This document shows positions 19,008-27,876 of a stretch of 40,111 nt of DNA, piece by piece (position 1 is the first letter of the stretch; each line of letters starts with the position of its first letter). A program made the translations under genes and the position numbers. The notes below the pieces were generated by a model that worked only from the letters and a program-made list of their open reading frames with translations, did not search any database and was not told the origin of the DNA. This DNA comes from a virus: positions 1-40,111 of the IMG/VR virus record IMGVR_UViG_3300049479_000244, one strand, 5' to 3'.

Positions 19008-21341
19008 ATGGAGAAAAAAATCAAGATTGCACTCTGTATGATTGTGAAGCCAACCGATCAGGAAGCGATGGTGCTTGAGCGATGCCTCCTCTCGGTCGCT
19101 GACCACGTTGATAACATCTTTATCACTCAGGCGGGAAAGAAAAAGAATAAAGAGGTGACACGGGTGGCGAAGTCGTTTGACTGTGTTGAATCTTTTTGGG
19201 AATGGAACAATTCGTTTGCCGATGCTCGGAACTATAATTTCTCACAAGTGCCGAAGGAGTATGATTACATCCTGTGGCTTGATGCGGATGATGTGGTTCA
19301 GGGAGCCGACAAGATACGCGCGACGGTACAGGCAAACCAGAATGTGGACGCCTTCTCTTTTTGGTATCTCTATGCGTTCGACGAGTGGGATAATCCGATT
19401 GTCGTGCACCACAAAACGCGCGTCATAAAAAATGATGGATGCGTGACGTGGGTTGGCAATCTCCATGAGGACTTCCACCCGAATCGACAGCTTGAGACAC
19501 GTCATATTGAGGGTATCGAGGTGTGCCACCTCACGAATGAAGATCGATTGGCGAGCGCCAAGATTCGTAATGAAGAGGTTGCCCAAAAGGACATTGATGA
19601 GAAACCAAATGACCCACGTTCATACTGGAATCTCGGGAACTCGCAAAAATCCGTAGGGAAGAACGAGGAAGCCCTTGTTTCACTTCGTAGATTCATTGAA
19701 CTCTCTCTTTCAAACGACGAGAAGTATATAGCGCACCTACGCATCGCAGAATCGCTCTGTTTTCTTGAAAGAAAAAACGAGGCGATTGATGAGTTGCGGT
19801 ATGCGATTGGACTTAAGCCCCTCTACCCCGATGCGTATATTCAGCTCGGGCGTCTGTACTACGACACAGAACAGTACGCGGACGCGATTGAACTCTTAAA
19901 ACAATCACTCAAACTCACTCCACCGTACTACACGATTGTGGTGTATAACCCACGCGACTACGACTTTACTCCGCTCAAGTGGCTGGGGTATGCGTACATG
20001 GCGATCAACCAACCGATGCTCGCGTATGATTGTTTTGCACAACTCCTTAAGATCACACCAAAGGACAAGAACCTGAAGCAGATTGTCGAGAATATGAAAA
20101 CCGTTTCGGAGAAGCATGAAAAGATGCTCACAAAGTATGCTCAAATCAAGAATCTGAAGGGTGATGAACTGAGGAAGGAGCTCGATGCGATACCTGCTGA
20201 GTGGAAATCAGCACCGGAGTTTACTAATCTGCGCAACCTAAACTTCATTAAGACCGAATCCTCAGGAAAAGACATCTCCATTTTGTGTGGGTATACCACC
20301 AGAACATGGAACCCTACCGCTCTCGCCGAGGGAATTGGTGGCTCGGAGGAGGCGGTGATTCACCTCGCGCGGAGGTACGCTGAAGCGGGGTGGAATGTGA
20401 CGGTGTATAATAATTGTGGACATGAGGCACAGATATTTGATGGTGTGACCTACGCACCATTCTGGACGTGGAACTACCGCGACAAGACCGATGTCACCGT
20501 CCTTTGGCGCCATCCAAAGATGCTCGACTATGAGATAAACAGTGGAAAGATCTTTGTTGACCTCCACGATGTCTTAAAAGCTGGTGAGTTTAATGAGAAG
20601 CGTCTTGCGAAAGTCGATAAGATATTCGTGAAGTCGCAATTCCACAGGTCGCTATTCCCCCAGGTACCCGACGATAAGTTTGTTGTTATCCCCAACGGGA
20701 TTGTCAGTGCTGACTTTGGTGGTTCTTTTGAGAAAGACCCGCACTTGCTAGTGAACACATCGTCTCCCGACAGGTCACTCTCTACTCTCGTGCGCTTATT
20801 TAAGCGTGTAAAAGAACAAGTGCCCGAGGCGAAGTGCGAGTGGGCGTATGGCTGGGGTGTTTTTGATGCGGTACACGGCACCAATCCCAAGGTTATGGAG
20901 TGGAAGAAGCACATCATTCAGGGGATGGAGGAGGTGGGGATAGTGAATCGTGGACTTGTCTCTCATGCTGACGTCGCGGACATGTATAAACGAGCACGAA
21001 TCTTTGCGTACCCCACTGAATTTGCGGAAATTGACTGCATCAGTGCGCGCAAAGCACAGGCGGCGGGAGCAATCCCCGTTACCACCGACTTCGCAGCGCT
21101 CAACGAAACGGTACAGTTTGGGTATAAGGTACACTCAAAGAAAACAAAAGATGACTGGAATGGACCATACCAAACAGATTTTGCACTTAATGATACTAAG
21201 GCTGAGGACGAATGGGTGGAGCGCTGTGTGAGTATCTTAAAATACCCTGGACAATGGAACACTGACGAGATGCAACATGAGATGAAGAAGTACGACTGGG
21301 ACTGGGTAGCTGAGACGTGGATTAAGGAATTTACTGCATGA
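19008..21341 (+). CDS. GT2 glycosyltransferase - TPR - GT4-like glycosyltransferase fusion
   Basis: A 777-residue multidomain protein. Residues 1-200 are a GT-A fold GT2 domain: IALCMIVKPTDQ, FADARNYNF and YILWLDADDVV with the DxD metal/sugar-nucleotide motif. Residues about 205-345 contain TPR repeats (DPRSYWNLGNSQKSVGKNEE, YPDAYIQLGRLYYDTEQYAD). Residues about 425-777 are GT-B-like: EGIGGSEEAVIHLARRYAEA, VVIPNGIVSADFG, LVNTSSPDRSLSTLVRLFK and the sugar-binding region FAYPTEFAEIDCISARKAQA with its E-x(7)-E-type motif altered. It probably adds two sugars in sequence to a virion component. It opens the first glycan cassette and overlaps the next gene by ATGA. Confidence 0.88.
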   Translation: MEKKIKIALCMIVKPTDQEAMVLERCLLSVADHVDNIFITQAGKKKNKEVTRVAKSFDCVESFWEWNNSFADARNYNFSQVPKEYDYILWLDADDVVQGADKIRATVQANQNVDAFSFWYLYAFDEWDNPIVVHHKTRVIKNDGCVTWVGNLHEDFHPNRQLETRHIEGIEVCHLTNEDRLASAKIRNEEVAQKDIDEKPNDPRSYWNLGNSQKSVGKNEEALVSLRRFIELSLSNDEKYIAHLRIAESLCFLERKNEAIDELRYAIGLKPLYPDAYIQLGRLYYDTEQYADAIELLKQSLKLTPPYYTIVVYNPRDYDFTPLKWLGYAYMAINQPMLAYDCFAQLLKITPKDKNLKQIVENMKTVSEKHEKMLTKYAQIKNLKGDELRKELDAIPAEWKSAPEFTNLRNLNFIKTESSGKDISILCGYTTRTWNPTALAEGIGGSEEAVIHLARRYAEAGWNVTVYNNCGHEAQIFDGVTYAPFWTWNYRDKTDVTVLWRHPKMLDYEINSGKIFVDLHDVLKAGEFNEKRLAKVDKIFVKSQFHRSLFPQVPDDKFVVIPNGIVSADFGGSFEKDPHLLVNTSSPDRSLSTLVRLFKRVKEQVPEAKCEWAYGWGVFDAVHGTNPKVMEWKKHIIQGMEEVGIVNRGLVSHADVADMYKRARIFAYPTEFAEIDCISARKAQAAGAIPVTTDFAALNETVQFGYKVHSKKTKDDWNGPYQTDFALNDTKAEDEWVERCVSILKYPGQWNTDEMQHEMKKYDWDWVAETWIKEFTA

Positions 21342-22231
21342 GAATCGCCTTTTGCTGGACGAATGGGGTGAGGAATAAAGACCGATTTTTTAGATGGAAC
21401 GACGGATTAAGGAGAGCCATCACACTAATGGAAGCTGAAGGTCATGAGTTGAGTTTCCACGAGCCAGATGAAGACTTACCCACTGTTGATTGGATTTTAT
21501 TCTGGGAGGCGCCGTGTACCCACTCATCTGAGTTGTGGGGAGATGCGTACAAGAAAGTGCAGTATTCCCCACAGAAAAAGGCGCTCCTCTTTGCGGGTGG
21601 TCCGATACAAAAGAATTGGGTGGAAGGATTTGACCACATCTTTGTTGAGTCGCTTATAAATCGTGATGATTTTGACCGGATCGGAGTTAAAAATTCAGTG
21701 GCGTTTGGGGTAAACACTGACATTTTTAGGCCACTTGATACCCCGAAGATATATACCACAGTTACTCATGGAACATGTGCCAGCTGGAAACGTCAGAACC
21801 TTGTTGGTGAGGCTTTTAAAGAACGGGCACTCGTGTTTGGCCAACCGCAGGACACCGATCCAAAGATGTTTGATGACTGTCGGAACTTTGGATGTACTGT
21901 CTTACTTGAGCAGACATACGAGGAAACAAATAGACTACTCAATACCGCTCATGTTGCGGTGAATTGCGCTGATTTCTGGGGCGGTGGGCAGAGGTCGACA
22001 CTTGAGGCGATGGCGTGTAATCTCCCCGTTGTGGTGATGGAAGATTCTCCTAAAAATCGCGAGTATGTGGAGGCGAGCGGTTGTGGGTATGTGTGCAAAC
22101 CAGAGGTAGAAGCAATACGAGAGGCAGTCAACACCGCTGTTGTGGAAAAAAAGTCTGGTGGAAGGGAGTATGTTATGAGAAACTGGACACCAGAACATTA
22201 TAAAAATGCACTATTAAATGTAATTGGATAA
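21338..22231 (+). CDS. GT4-like glycosyltransferase
   Basis: A 297-residue, GT-B-like protein. The N-terminal half begins MRIAFCWTNGVRNKDRFFRW and is divergent. The C-terminal half contains VAFGVNTDIFRPLD, the loop typical of retaining GT4 enzymes (N/G-V-D-x-x-x-F-x-P), and WGGGQRSTLEAMACNLPVVV followed by NREYVEASGCGYV. The conserved Glu of E-A-M-A-C is the nucleotide-sugar binding residue of the family. It overlaps the preceding fusion by four bases and is followed after one base by the FkbM gene, so all act in one pathway, probably decorating a capsid or tail protein. Confidence 0.85.
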   Translation: MRIAFCWTNGVRNKDRFFRWNDGLRRAITLMEAEGHELSFHEPDEDLPTVDWILFWEAPCTHSSELWGDAYKKVQYSPQKKALLFAGGPIQKNWVEGFDHIFVESLINRDDFDRIGVKNSVAFGVNTDIFRPLDTPKIYTTVTHGTCASWKRQNLVGEAFKERALVFGQPQDTDPKMFDDCRNFGCTVLLEQTYEETNRLLNTAHVAVNCADFWGGGQRSTLEAMACNLPVVVMEDSPKNREYVEASGCGYVCKPEVEAIREAVNTAVVEKKSGGREYVMRNWTPEHYKNALLNVIG

Positions 22232-22232
22232 T

Positions 22233-22838
22233 ATGCCAAGCGTAAATGACCATTTTAAGTACACTGTCGAGGAGTGGCAGAGTGATCTATTTAAGAAAAT
22301 TACTGACCCACTCCCCGAAGATATACGGGTGGTGTTTGACGTTGGTGCGAACGTGGGTGGTTGGGCACATGTGATGCAGGGGAAATATGGTAACAATCTT
22401 TCCATCACTTGCTTTGAGCCCGTCAAGGAAAATTTGGAGATGCTTAAATCAAAAGATCTGAATATCACCATTTGTCCATTTGGCATATTCTACGGTGCGC
22501 GCGAGTCACACGTTTGTTCGCGCGGGGATGGTAACTGCGGTGGTGTTTTTGTGGAACAAATAGAGGCTGGTGACCCAATTATCAAATCGGATGAGATTAT
22601 CCAGCTCCGCACATTCGAGGAACTTGAGTTACCCATGCCGAACCTAATAAAGTTTGACGTAGAGGGGGCAGAGGAAAACATACTTGAACACTCGACTCTC
22701 GTAAAAGAAACTCCATGGCTCATCGTAGAGTGGCACCCAGAACATGTGGACTGTTACGAGTTTTTTAAAAAACACCTCCCACAGCATGAGATTGTGGTTG
22801 ACTTGGAGAGTAAGCAGTTTCTTCTTCATAAACAATGA
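22233..22838 (+). CDS. FkbM-family SAM-dependent methyltransferase
   Basis: A 201-residue class I methyltransferase. Motif I is VVFDVGANVGGWAHVM. ITCFEPVKENLEML gives the acidic ribose-binding residue (E). The FkbM signature is LIKFDVEGAEENILEHS followed by WLIVEWHPEH. Such enzymes O-methylate sugars, so it probably caps or modifies the glycan made by the neighbours. I prefer ATG 22233 to the in-frame TTG at 22224, which would lie in the previous stop region. It overlaps the next glycosyltransferase by ATGA. Confidence 0.9.
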   Translation: MPSVNDHFKYTVEEWQSDLFKKITDPLPEDIRVVFDVGANVGGWAHVMQGKYGNNLSITCFEPVKENLEMLKSKDLNITICPFGIFYGARESHVCSRGDGNCGGVFVEQIEAGDPIIKSDEIIQLRTFEELELPMPNLIKFDVEGAEENILEHSTLVKETPWLIVEWHPEHVDCYEFFKKHLPQHEIVVDLESKQFLLHKQ

Positions 22839-23473
22839 TCAGTGTCCTCACCCCCTCAATTCGACCAGAGCACCTCAACATTACCCAAGGGTGCCTTGAA
22901 TCTCAGGCCTTCCAAGATTTTGAGTGGTTGGTGGAAATTGGTAGGCGGAATCAGGGTTTTACACTACCCTCAGACTTGAACAAGATGCTCCGACGCGCGA
23001 AGGGCGATCGTATCGTAATGCTTCAGGATTGTATACACATACTCCCCAACGCACTTGAGAAGATACACGCGCTCCCCAATGAGATGTACACCTTCCCCGT
23101 CGGACAGGTGAGGGCGATAGGAGACACACCCGAGTGGGACTGGCGAGATACATTTACTGGTGAACTCCTCGGTGCGCACTACTGGGAGTCTGACTTCGCG
23201 TGCGCACCAACACAGGCGTTTTTTGACGTCGGTGGGTACGACGAGGACTTTAATAATGGATGGAGTTGGGATAATGTTGAGGTGGCGCGCCGTATTTACA
23301 GGACTGGGCGCAAGGCATACTGTGAGCCAAGTATTCGTGGTATCGCCATTAAACACGACTCGATTAAACCACACCCCTTTCGGAACACCCTCGTAAGCAA
23401 CGCAGATCGCGCAGAAGCGTCTAAATATCGGTGCGAAAGAGGAGAGTACAAGCTCAATTACTTGACTCGGTGA
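22835..23473 (+). CDS. GT2-family glycosyltransferase
   Basis: A 212-residue GT-A fold protein. It starts MISVLTPSIRPEHLNITQGC, the usual beta-strand of GT2, and includes LNKMLRRAKGDRIVMLQDCI, where a Q-D-C replaces the classical D-x-D, and FFDVGGYDEDFNNGWSWDNV with the acceptor-side G-G-x-D-E and W-x-x-x-x D/E motif of galactosyltransferase-like GT2 members. The weak DxD suggests an altered metal site or relaxed activity. It closes the first glycan cassette; its TGA is followed after three bases by the TGGTATAAT promoter of the tail module. Confidence 0.82.
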   Translation: MISVLTPSIRPEHLNITQGCLESQAFQDFEWLVEIGRRNQGFTLPSDLNKMLRRAKGDRIVMLQDCIHILPNALEKIHALPNEMYTFPVGQVRAIGDTPEWDWRDTFTGELLGAHYWESDFACAPTQAFFDVGGYDEDFNNGWSWDNVEVARRIYRTGRKAYCEPSIRGIAIKHDSIKPHPFRNTLVSNADRAEASKYRCERGEYKLNYLTR

Positions 23474-23476
23474 GTG

Positions 23477-23485
23477 TGGTATAAT
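23477..23485 (+). promoter_or_regulatory. extended -10 promoter of the tail module
   Basis: TGGTATAAT in GAGTGTGGTATAATGAG, three bases after the stop of the last glycosyltransferase. Nine bases separate it from ATG 23495; predicted leader about three bases. It lets tail genes be expressed independently of the glycan cassette. Confidence 0.68.
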
Positions 23486-23494
23486 GAGATCACT

Positions 23495-24232
23495 ATGATT
23501 TTCAACGACTCAACACTCGCAACAGTAGGACTCATCCAACGTTGTGAAGACTGGACAGGGATTGGAGATGGGGGAATTTCTGGCGATTCAACCACCCTCA
23601 AGAAATTTACTAGCCACATAAACGAGGCACTCTATGATGTAACGGTTGAAATCGCGAAGTCGCACGACGGATTTGACCCCGACGACTCGAATTACACAGA
23701 CTATCCCGCGGGGACATTTGCTCTGACCACCAATCGAGACTATGTGTTTGCTTCATCACTGAAGTTTTTAAGCCTTAAAAGGCTCGATGTTTCATACGAC
23801 GGAACAACCTTTTATAAAGCAACACCAATCGACAGCTCACAAATAGAGGCACTTGGGAACGCCACTGATGAGGATGCGAACTTCACTATTACATCACCAC
23901 GATATGACCCAAAGTCAAATGGTTTCTTTCTCTATCCCAAGGCAACCGCGGCACAGGTTTCTGCTGGGGCGACCGCACGAATTGAATTTGAACGTGGTTT
24001 CGATGAGTTTACATCTTCAGACACCACACAGGAGCCGGGTATTGATCGACCGTGGCACGAGCTTGTCGCAGTGCGCGCATCAATGAAGTGGGCCGCGATG
24101 AAAGACGCGGAGAAGTATAAGGTGCTCGCGGGAGAGTGGCTTGCGGGGGTCGAGGCGATGCGTGTTCACTATGGTCGCAAGAACAAGGATGAGGCTCTTA
24201 ATTTTTCACCGCAGATACCCAACTATAGATAA
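23495..24232 (+). CDS. head-to-tail adaptor / tail tube protein A-like
   Basis: A 245-residue protein beginning MIFNDSTLATVGLIQRCEDW. The size, position after the head genes and the pattern (an N-terminal helical segment with FTSHINEALYDVTVEIAKSH, beta-rich middle YVFASSLKFLSLKRLDVSYD, and C-terminal helices LVAVRASMKWAAMKDAEKY) fit the adaptor ring that binds under the portal in short-tailed phages, the gp11-like protein of T7. The start at 23495 is chosen because the GTG at 23474 would place the promoter inside the coding region. Homology is judged by layout, not by a search. Confidence 0.7.
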   Translation: MIFNDSTLATVGLIQRCEDWTGIGDGGISGDSTTLKKFTSHINEALYDVTVEIAKSHDGFDPDDSNYTDYPAGTFALTTNRDYVFASSLKFLSLKRLDVSYDGTTFYKATPIDSSQIEALGNATDEDANFTITSPRYDPKSNGFFLYPKATAAQVSAGATARIEFERGFDEFTSSDTTQEPGIDRPWHELVAVRASMKWAAMKDAEKYKVLAGEWLAGVEAMRVHYGRKNKDEALNFSPQIPNYR

Positions 24233-24234
24233 CT

Positions 24235-24444
24235 ATGCCAATCACCCTCACCCCAATCAGTAAATCGTCGTCAGTGTCGCTTACTCCAATAAGTAAGTCG
24301 TCCGCAGTTTCTTTTACTGCGTTAAGTAAGAGTGGTAGCACATCAATCAGTGTGGGGGAATCAATTGGGCTACTTCTTGCGCTCACCCATGCATCACCGA
24401 TTAGTTCGGGGTCATTAACCGTAACCTTAATATCAAAATCTTAG
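24235..24444 (+). CDS. small Ser-rich protein with tandem 11-residue repeats
   Basis: A 69-residue protein, two bases after the adaptor stop. The first half is three imperfect tandem repeats, LTPISKSSSVS, LTPISKSSAVS and FTALSKSGSTS; the DNA repeats too (AAGTAAGTCGTC-like units). The second half is hydrophobic to polar (SIGLLLALTHASPISSG) and ends LTVTLISKS. It resembles the repeating beta strands of phage surface or fibre proteins and might be a short decoration or linker protein. With so many Ser/Thr it is another possible glycan acceptor. No family recognised. Confidence 0.6.
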   Translation: MPITLTPISKSSSVSLTPISKSSAVSFTALSKSGSTSISVGESIGLLLALTHASPISSGSLTVTLISKS

Positions 24445-24445
24445 T

Positions 24446-25201
24446 ATGGCTGACACAGCAATTGCAATAACCGCGGGTACAGGCACAAATGTTGATACCC
24501 GCACCGAAGCAACAAACGGAAATCATCGTCAGGTTGTTGTCATTGGCGACCCATCAACAAACGCTGGTGTTGCCCCCGTTGATGCCACAAACGGTGTTTC
24601 GGTAACGCTCACCACCGCCCTCCCCGCGGGCACCGCAGCTATCGGGAAACTCGCAGCAAACTCAGGGGTAGACATTGGTGATGTGGACGTAACCTCAGCG
24701 GTCATCACGGGAGGGGCGGTGGCACATGACGCCGCTGATTCTGGGAACCCCATTAAGGTGGGGGCAAAAGCGGAGTCGGCCGTTTCGACAGCAACGATGG
24801 TAGCCGACGGCGACCGCACCGATGTATACGCTGATCTTGATGGCGTCCTCCTTGTTCGCAACTCTCGACCACTCGGGGACGTGGTTTCTGAACGTATTTC
24901 AAACACCGACGGCACCTCAACCGCGTTCACCAACTTTGGTGCAACCGCATCAACACGAAACGTCATCACTGGCTACTCGGTATACAACGCATCAGCGACA
25001 GCTGGGTATGTGGACTTCCGAGATGGCACCGCGGGATCGGTACTCTGGACGGTGCCACTCCCCGCGACAGGTGGCGCGAACTTTGCAATTCCAGACGGAA
25101 TCTTTCGCACTACCGCGAACACCGCATTGGCGTATGATGTGAGTGCTGCACTTACGACGGTATACATTAGCGTTACTGGGTTTAAGAGCAAGGTCACCTA
25201 A
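24446..25201 (+). CDS. virion structural protein, beta-rich
   Basis: A 251-residue Ala/Thr/Gly/Val-rich protein (MADTAIAITAGTGTNVDTRT, then GNHRQVVVIGDPSTNAGVAP). The first 130 residues have the repeated D-G/V-T pattern of phage surface and baseplate-decoration proteins in environmental phages. The last part (TGYSVYNASATAGYVDFRDG, VPLPATGGANFAIPDGIFRT) looks like a compact beta-sandwich. No enzymatic motif. It probably forms part of the tail or a capsid decoration; low homology evidence beyond composition and position. Confidence 0.65.
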   Translation: MADTAIAITAGTGTNVDTRTEATNGNHRQVVVIGDPSTNAGVAPVDATNGVSVTLTTALPAGTAAIGKLAANSGVDIGDVDVTSAVITGGAVAHDAADSGNPIKVGAKAESAVSTATMVADGDRTDVYADLDGVLLVRNSRPLGDVVSERISNTDGTSTAFTNFGATASTRNVITGYSVYNASATAGYVDFRDGTAGSVLWTVPLPATGGANFAIPDGIFRTTANTALAYDVSAALTTVYISVTGFKSKVT

Positions 25202-25202
25202 T

Positions 25203-25832
25203 ATGGCGTGGGTAGCAGAAGAAAATTTCGATTCATATTCAGATGGTGACCTAAATACATTGAACGGTGGTTCTGGTTGGTCGGCGGCGTGGTCTGGGGG
25301 AACCGCTTACGACATACAGGGTTCTGTGACATATCAGGGGGCCAAGGCGGTGACGCAAACTGGTGCGAACGGCTCAGTTTCCAGAACGCTCACAACAGAT
25401 GTCGCCTCTGGTATCTTATATGTTGCAATTCGTGCCGACTCGACAATGATCTCTAGCGGGGATTCCACATTCAGATTAAACGACACAGCCGGGGACGTCA
25501 GGGTTGTAGTGGGGTGGCACACGACAGCAATAAAGTATGGATCCAATTCCACTCTTACAACATTAGTTTCTTCCCCATCCGCGCTACAGTGGTATGTAAT
25601 TGAAATAGAGCTTGAATCTGGTGGTAATTATAAACTTCGCTACCATAACGGTACATCGTGGTCGTCTCAAACGTCCTCCCTGTTACCGTATACAGGTTCT
25701 GGACTTGACGCTCGTACCGTTTTGTTAAACTCGGGTGCGAGTGGTTCTTCCTGGTTTGATTATATATCAGCAACCAACCCCATTGGGACATCCACTGCCC
25801 CATCCCTCGCAACGCTCGGCGTAGGCGCATAA
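25203..25832 (+). CDS. LamG/concanavalin-like virion protein
   Basis: A 209-residue protein from ATG 25203, one base after the previous stop. The pattern EENFDSYSDGDLNTLNGGSG with WSAAWSGG, ILYVAIRADSTMI, WYVIEIELESGGNYKLRYHN and SSWFDYISATNP is typical of LamG-type jelly-roll modules: D-F-x-x-Y opening and repeated strands ending in W-F-D. Such modules bind carbohydrates. It probably sits on the tail and helps attachment to the host surface. The longer open frame reaching left to 25143 overlaps the previous gene and is not used. Confidence 0.72.
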   Translation: MAWVAEENFDSYSDGDLNTLNGGSGWSAAWSGGTAYDIQGSVTYQGAKAVTQTGANGSVSRTLTTDVASGILYVAIRADSTMISSGDSTFRLNDTAGDVRVVVGWHTTAIKYGSNSTLTTLVSSPSALQWYVIEIELESGGNYKLRYHNGTSWSSQTSSLLPYTGSGLDARTVLLNSGASGSSWFDYISATNPIGTSTAPSLATLGVGA

Positions 25833-25839
25833 CAAAAAC

Positions 25840-26046
25840 ATGCCAGAAACACCAGAAAAAGAAATACAGAGAATCAAGGAGCAGCTCGACCCTGCTCGAC
25901 TTGCCCCGCGCATCGTCAACCAGTTTATTAAGACGCGCTTTGATAGAACGAACTACATAGGGGGTGGTAATACCCTCGACTGCGACGTGATGCTCGAGGT
26001 GGAGTGGAATGGGAAGCGTTATCGGTTACCAGCATTTGAAGTATGA
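25840..26046 (+). CDS. hypothetical protein, 68 aa
   Basis: A small charged protein (MPETPEKEIQRIKEQLDPAR, then FDRTNYIGGGNTLDCDVMLE) ending in a beta-hairpin-like WNGKRYRLPAFEV. It overlaps the next gene by ATGA, so the two are translated together. A helical N-terminus with a beta C-terminus could be a small tail connector or chaperone, but no family is recognised. It lies between the LamG-like protein and the large tail protein. Confidence 0.6.
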   Translation: MPETPEKEIQRIKEQLDPARLAPRIVNQFIKTRFDRTNYIGGGNTLDCDVMLEVEWNGKRYRLPAFEV

Positions 26047-27875
26047 AATTTGAATTTCCTTATAAAGGAGAGGTGAGCCAAATGAATAAGGGCGAGGCGT
26101 TTGGAAGTCTCCACACCTCATACGGCACCGACTTCTCGTTAGAGCGCGGAAGAATTTTGAACTCACCCAACGCACTCACCCTCCTAACTGAAGCAACAAC
26201 CGCAGATATAACCTCACCCGTCACCGCATTTTGTGTGATTGACTCTCGATGGTACGGCATCGCTAACAAAGTATTCCGCGCCGCGTCTGGGAGCGCCGAC
26301 GACCCGACCAACACATGGGCGCTCGACACATCAACATCAACGCCAACTGGTGATTATGGAGAATCTGATATGGTGGTCTTTAATCAGAAATTATATGCTT
26401 CGGGCATATCTGGGACGGGCGACATCTATGAGCTCTCCGGCTCCACATGGACGTCGTGGTGGCAGGGAACACTGGCCCAGAGCGCATTGTCGAGCACTGG
26501 ATTCAAAGCGATGAAGGTTGGTCCGAATGGGCGACTGTACATTCTTGATAACTACCGGAAGGTGTATAACGTGACCACCGCGGGTGTAGTGACCAAAACA
26601 GGTAATGGGACACTCGACTTTTCTTCGGCGGAGTACCGACTCGACTGTATGGTAATGTCGTCAAATCGCATGTGGCTCGGTGGTCGCGATTTATCGACTG
26701 GCGGTAGTGTTGTCATTGAGTGGGATATGTCCCTCAATGAGGCGACCGCCAACAAGATTTATACCCCTGGTGCGAATGGTGTGTTTTCTATTGTGATATG
26801 GGACGATTCACCAGTCCTTATGCTCTCTGATGGCTCGATGCGTTTCTATGATGGCTCAAAATTTTATCGGAAAGATGGTGCCCATTTACCTAAGCCACCA
26901 GACGGGTATGAGTATCACGGGAATATCGTCTCCACATCACTACTCACCGCGGATAACCGCTTCATGCACCAGAATGGGAGCGCGATCATCGATAACATGC
27001 CCCACTTCCTCATGTCGGGAACCCTCCGCGACTCAACGGGCACAAATTATGGCACATCAAACGACGCAAAATACTTCGCTGGCGTATTTTGCTATGACCC
27101 AGAACTTGGTCTTTATAACAGATTCCCAATTGGGACAGCAAACACAGCCTCGGGTGGTTCGACAATGGGTTTTGGAAGCAACACAGAATATAATACCGGC
27201 GCAAACATGGGGGCGCTCGTTGCAGTCCCCTCACAAAAGACACGCTTCCTCGCCTCGGCGGAGATACCTGTTGTGGAGGAGTCGTGGGCAACCATATTTT
27301 CTGATGATCGGGCAAGGACGCTTGCATCTCGGTCACGATTTGTGTTAAACCCACTCTACGGAACCGCAAAAGATTTGTGGCAAAAGATAGAGGTTTTAAG
27401 CAAAAGGCTCAACAACTCAGCCGACAGGATTCTCCTTAAATATCGACTCCATAAATCAAGTAGTAAACAGTTTAAGGCGGCGATTACTTGGGTCAGCTCC
27501 ACATCATTTACCTCTACTGACACAAATTTTGCCAACGTAGAAGCTGGTGATTGGGTTATGGTTTCTGAAGCATACTGTGCCAGTGCCACCGCGCACATCT
27601 CGGCGATTAGTTACAGCAACCCGACCTACACCATAACTGTCGATGAGGCGTTTGGCGGTTGGATATCCTCCTTGATCGGGGAGTCGGGGCGCGTCGTTGT
27701 TGATAACTGGCGCAGACTCGCAACCATCTCAAACCAGAAGAATGACTACCACGACCTCAGTGTACCCACGACAGAAGGGGCACACACCTTCTGGCTTATG
27801 GTAGAGCTTCGTGCCGCGGCGGGGAGTGTGGTAGAATTAGATAAAATAATCGTCACCTCGAAGGAGGGTAAATAG
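26043..27875 (+). CDS. tail nozzle-like protein with beta-propeller pattern
   Basis: A 610-residue beta-rich protein. Repeating motifs such as TAFCVIDSRWYGIANKVFRA, DMVVFNQKLYASGISGTGDI, KVGPNGRLYILDNYRKVYNV and MVMSSNRMWLGGRDLSTGGS look like propeller blades, each with a strand, a loop and an aromatic end. The last 200 residues (LWQKIEVLSKRLNNSADRIL, FWLMVELRAAAGSVVELDKI) are a C-terminal beta domain. The T7 tail nozzle (gp12) is built around a propeller, so position and pattern suggest the tail nozzle or tube-tip ring. Not verified by structure or search. Confidence 0.6.
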   Translation: MKFEFPYKGEVSQMNKGEAFGSLHTSYGTDFSLERGRILNSPNALTLLTEATTADITSPVTAFCVIDSRWYGIANKVFRAASGSADDPTNTWALDTSTSTPTGDYGESDMVVFNQKLYASGISGTGDIYELSGSTWTSWWQGTLAQSALSSTGFKAMKVGPNGRLYILDNYRKVYNVTTAGVVTKTGNGTLDFSSAEYRLDCMVMSSNRMWLGGRDLSTGGSVVIEWDMSLNEATANKIYTPGANGVFSIVIWDDSPVLMLSDGSMRFYDGSKFYRKDGAHLPKPPDGYEYHGNIVSTSLLTADNRFMHQNGSAIIDNMPHFLMSGTLRDSTGTNYGTSNDAKYFAGVFCYDPELGLYNRFPIGTANTASGGSTMGFGSNTEYNTGANMGALVAVPSQKTRFLASAEIPVVEESWATIFSDDRARTLASRSRFVLNPLYGTAKDLWQKIEVLSKRLNNSADRILLKYRLHKSSSKQFKAAITWVSSTSFTSTDTNFANVEAGDWVMVSEAYCASATAHISAISYSNPTYTITVDEAFGGWISSLIGESGRVVVDNWRRLATISNQKNDYHDLSVPTTEGAHTFWLMVELRAAAGSVVELDKIIVTSKEGK

Positions 27876-27876
27876 T

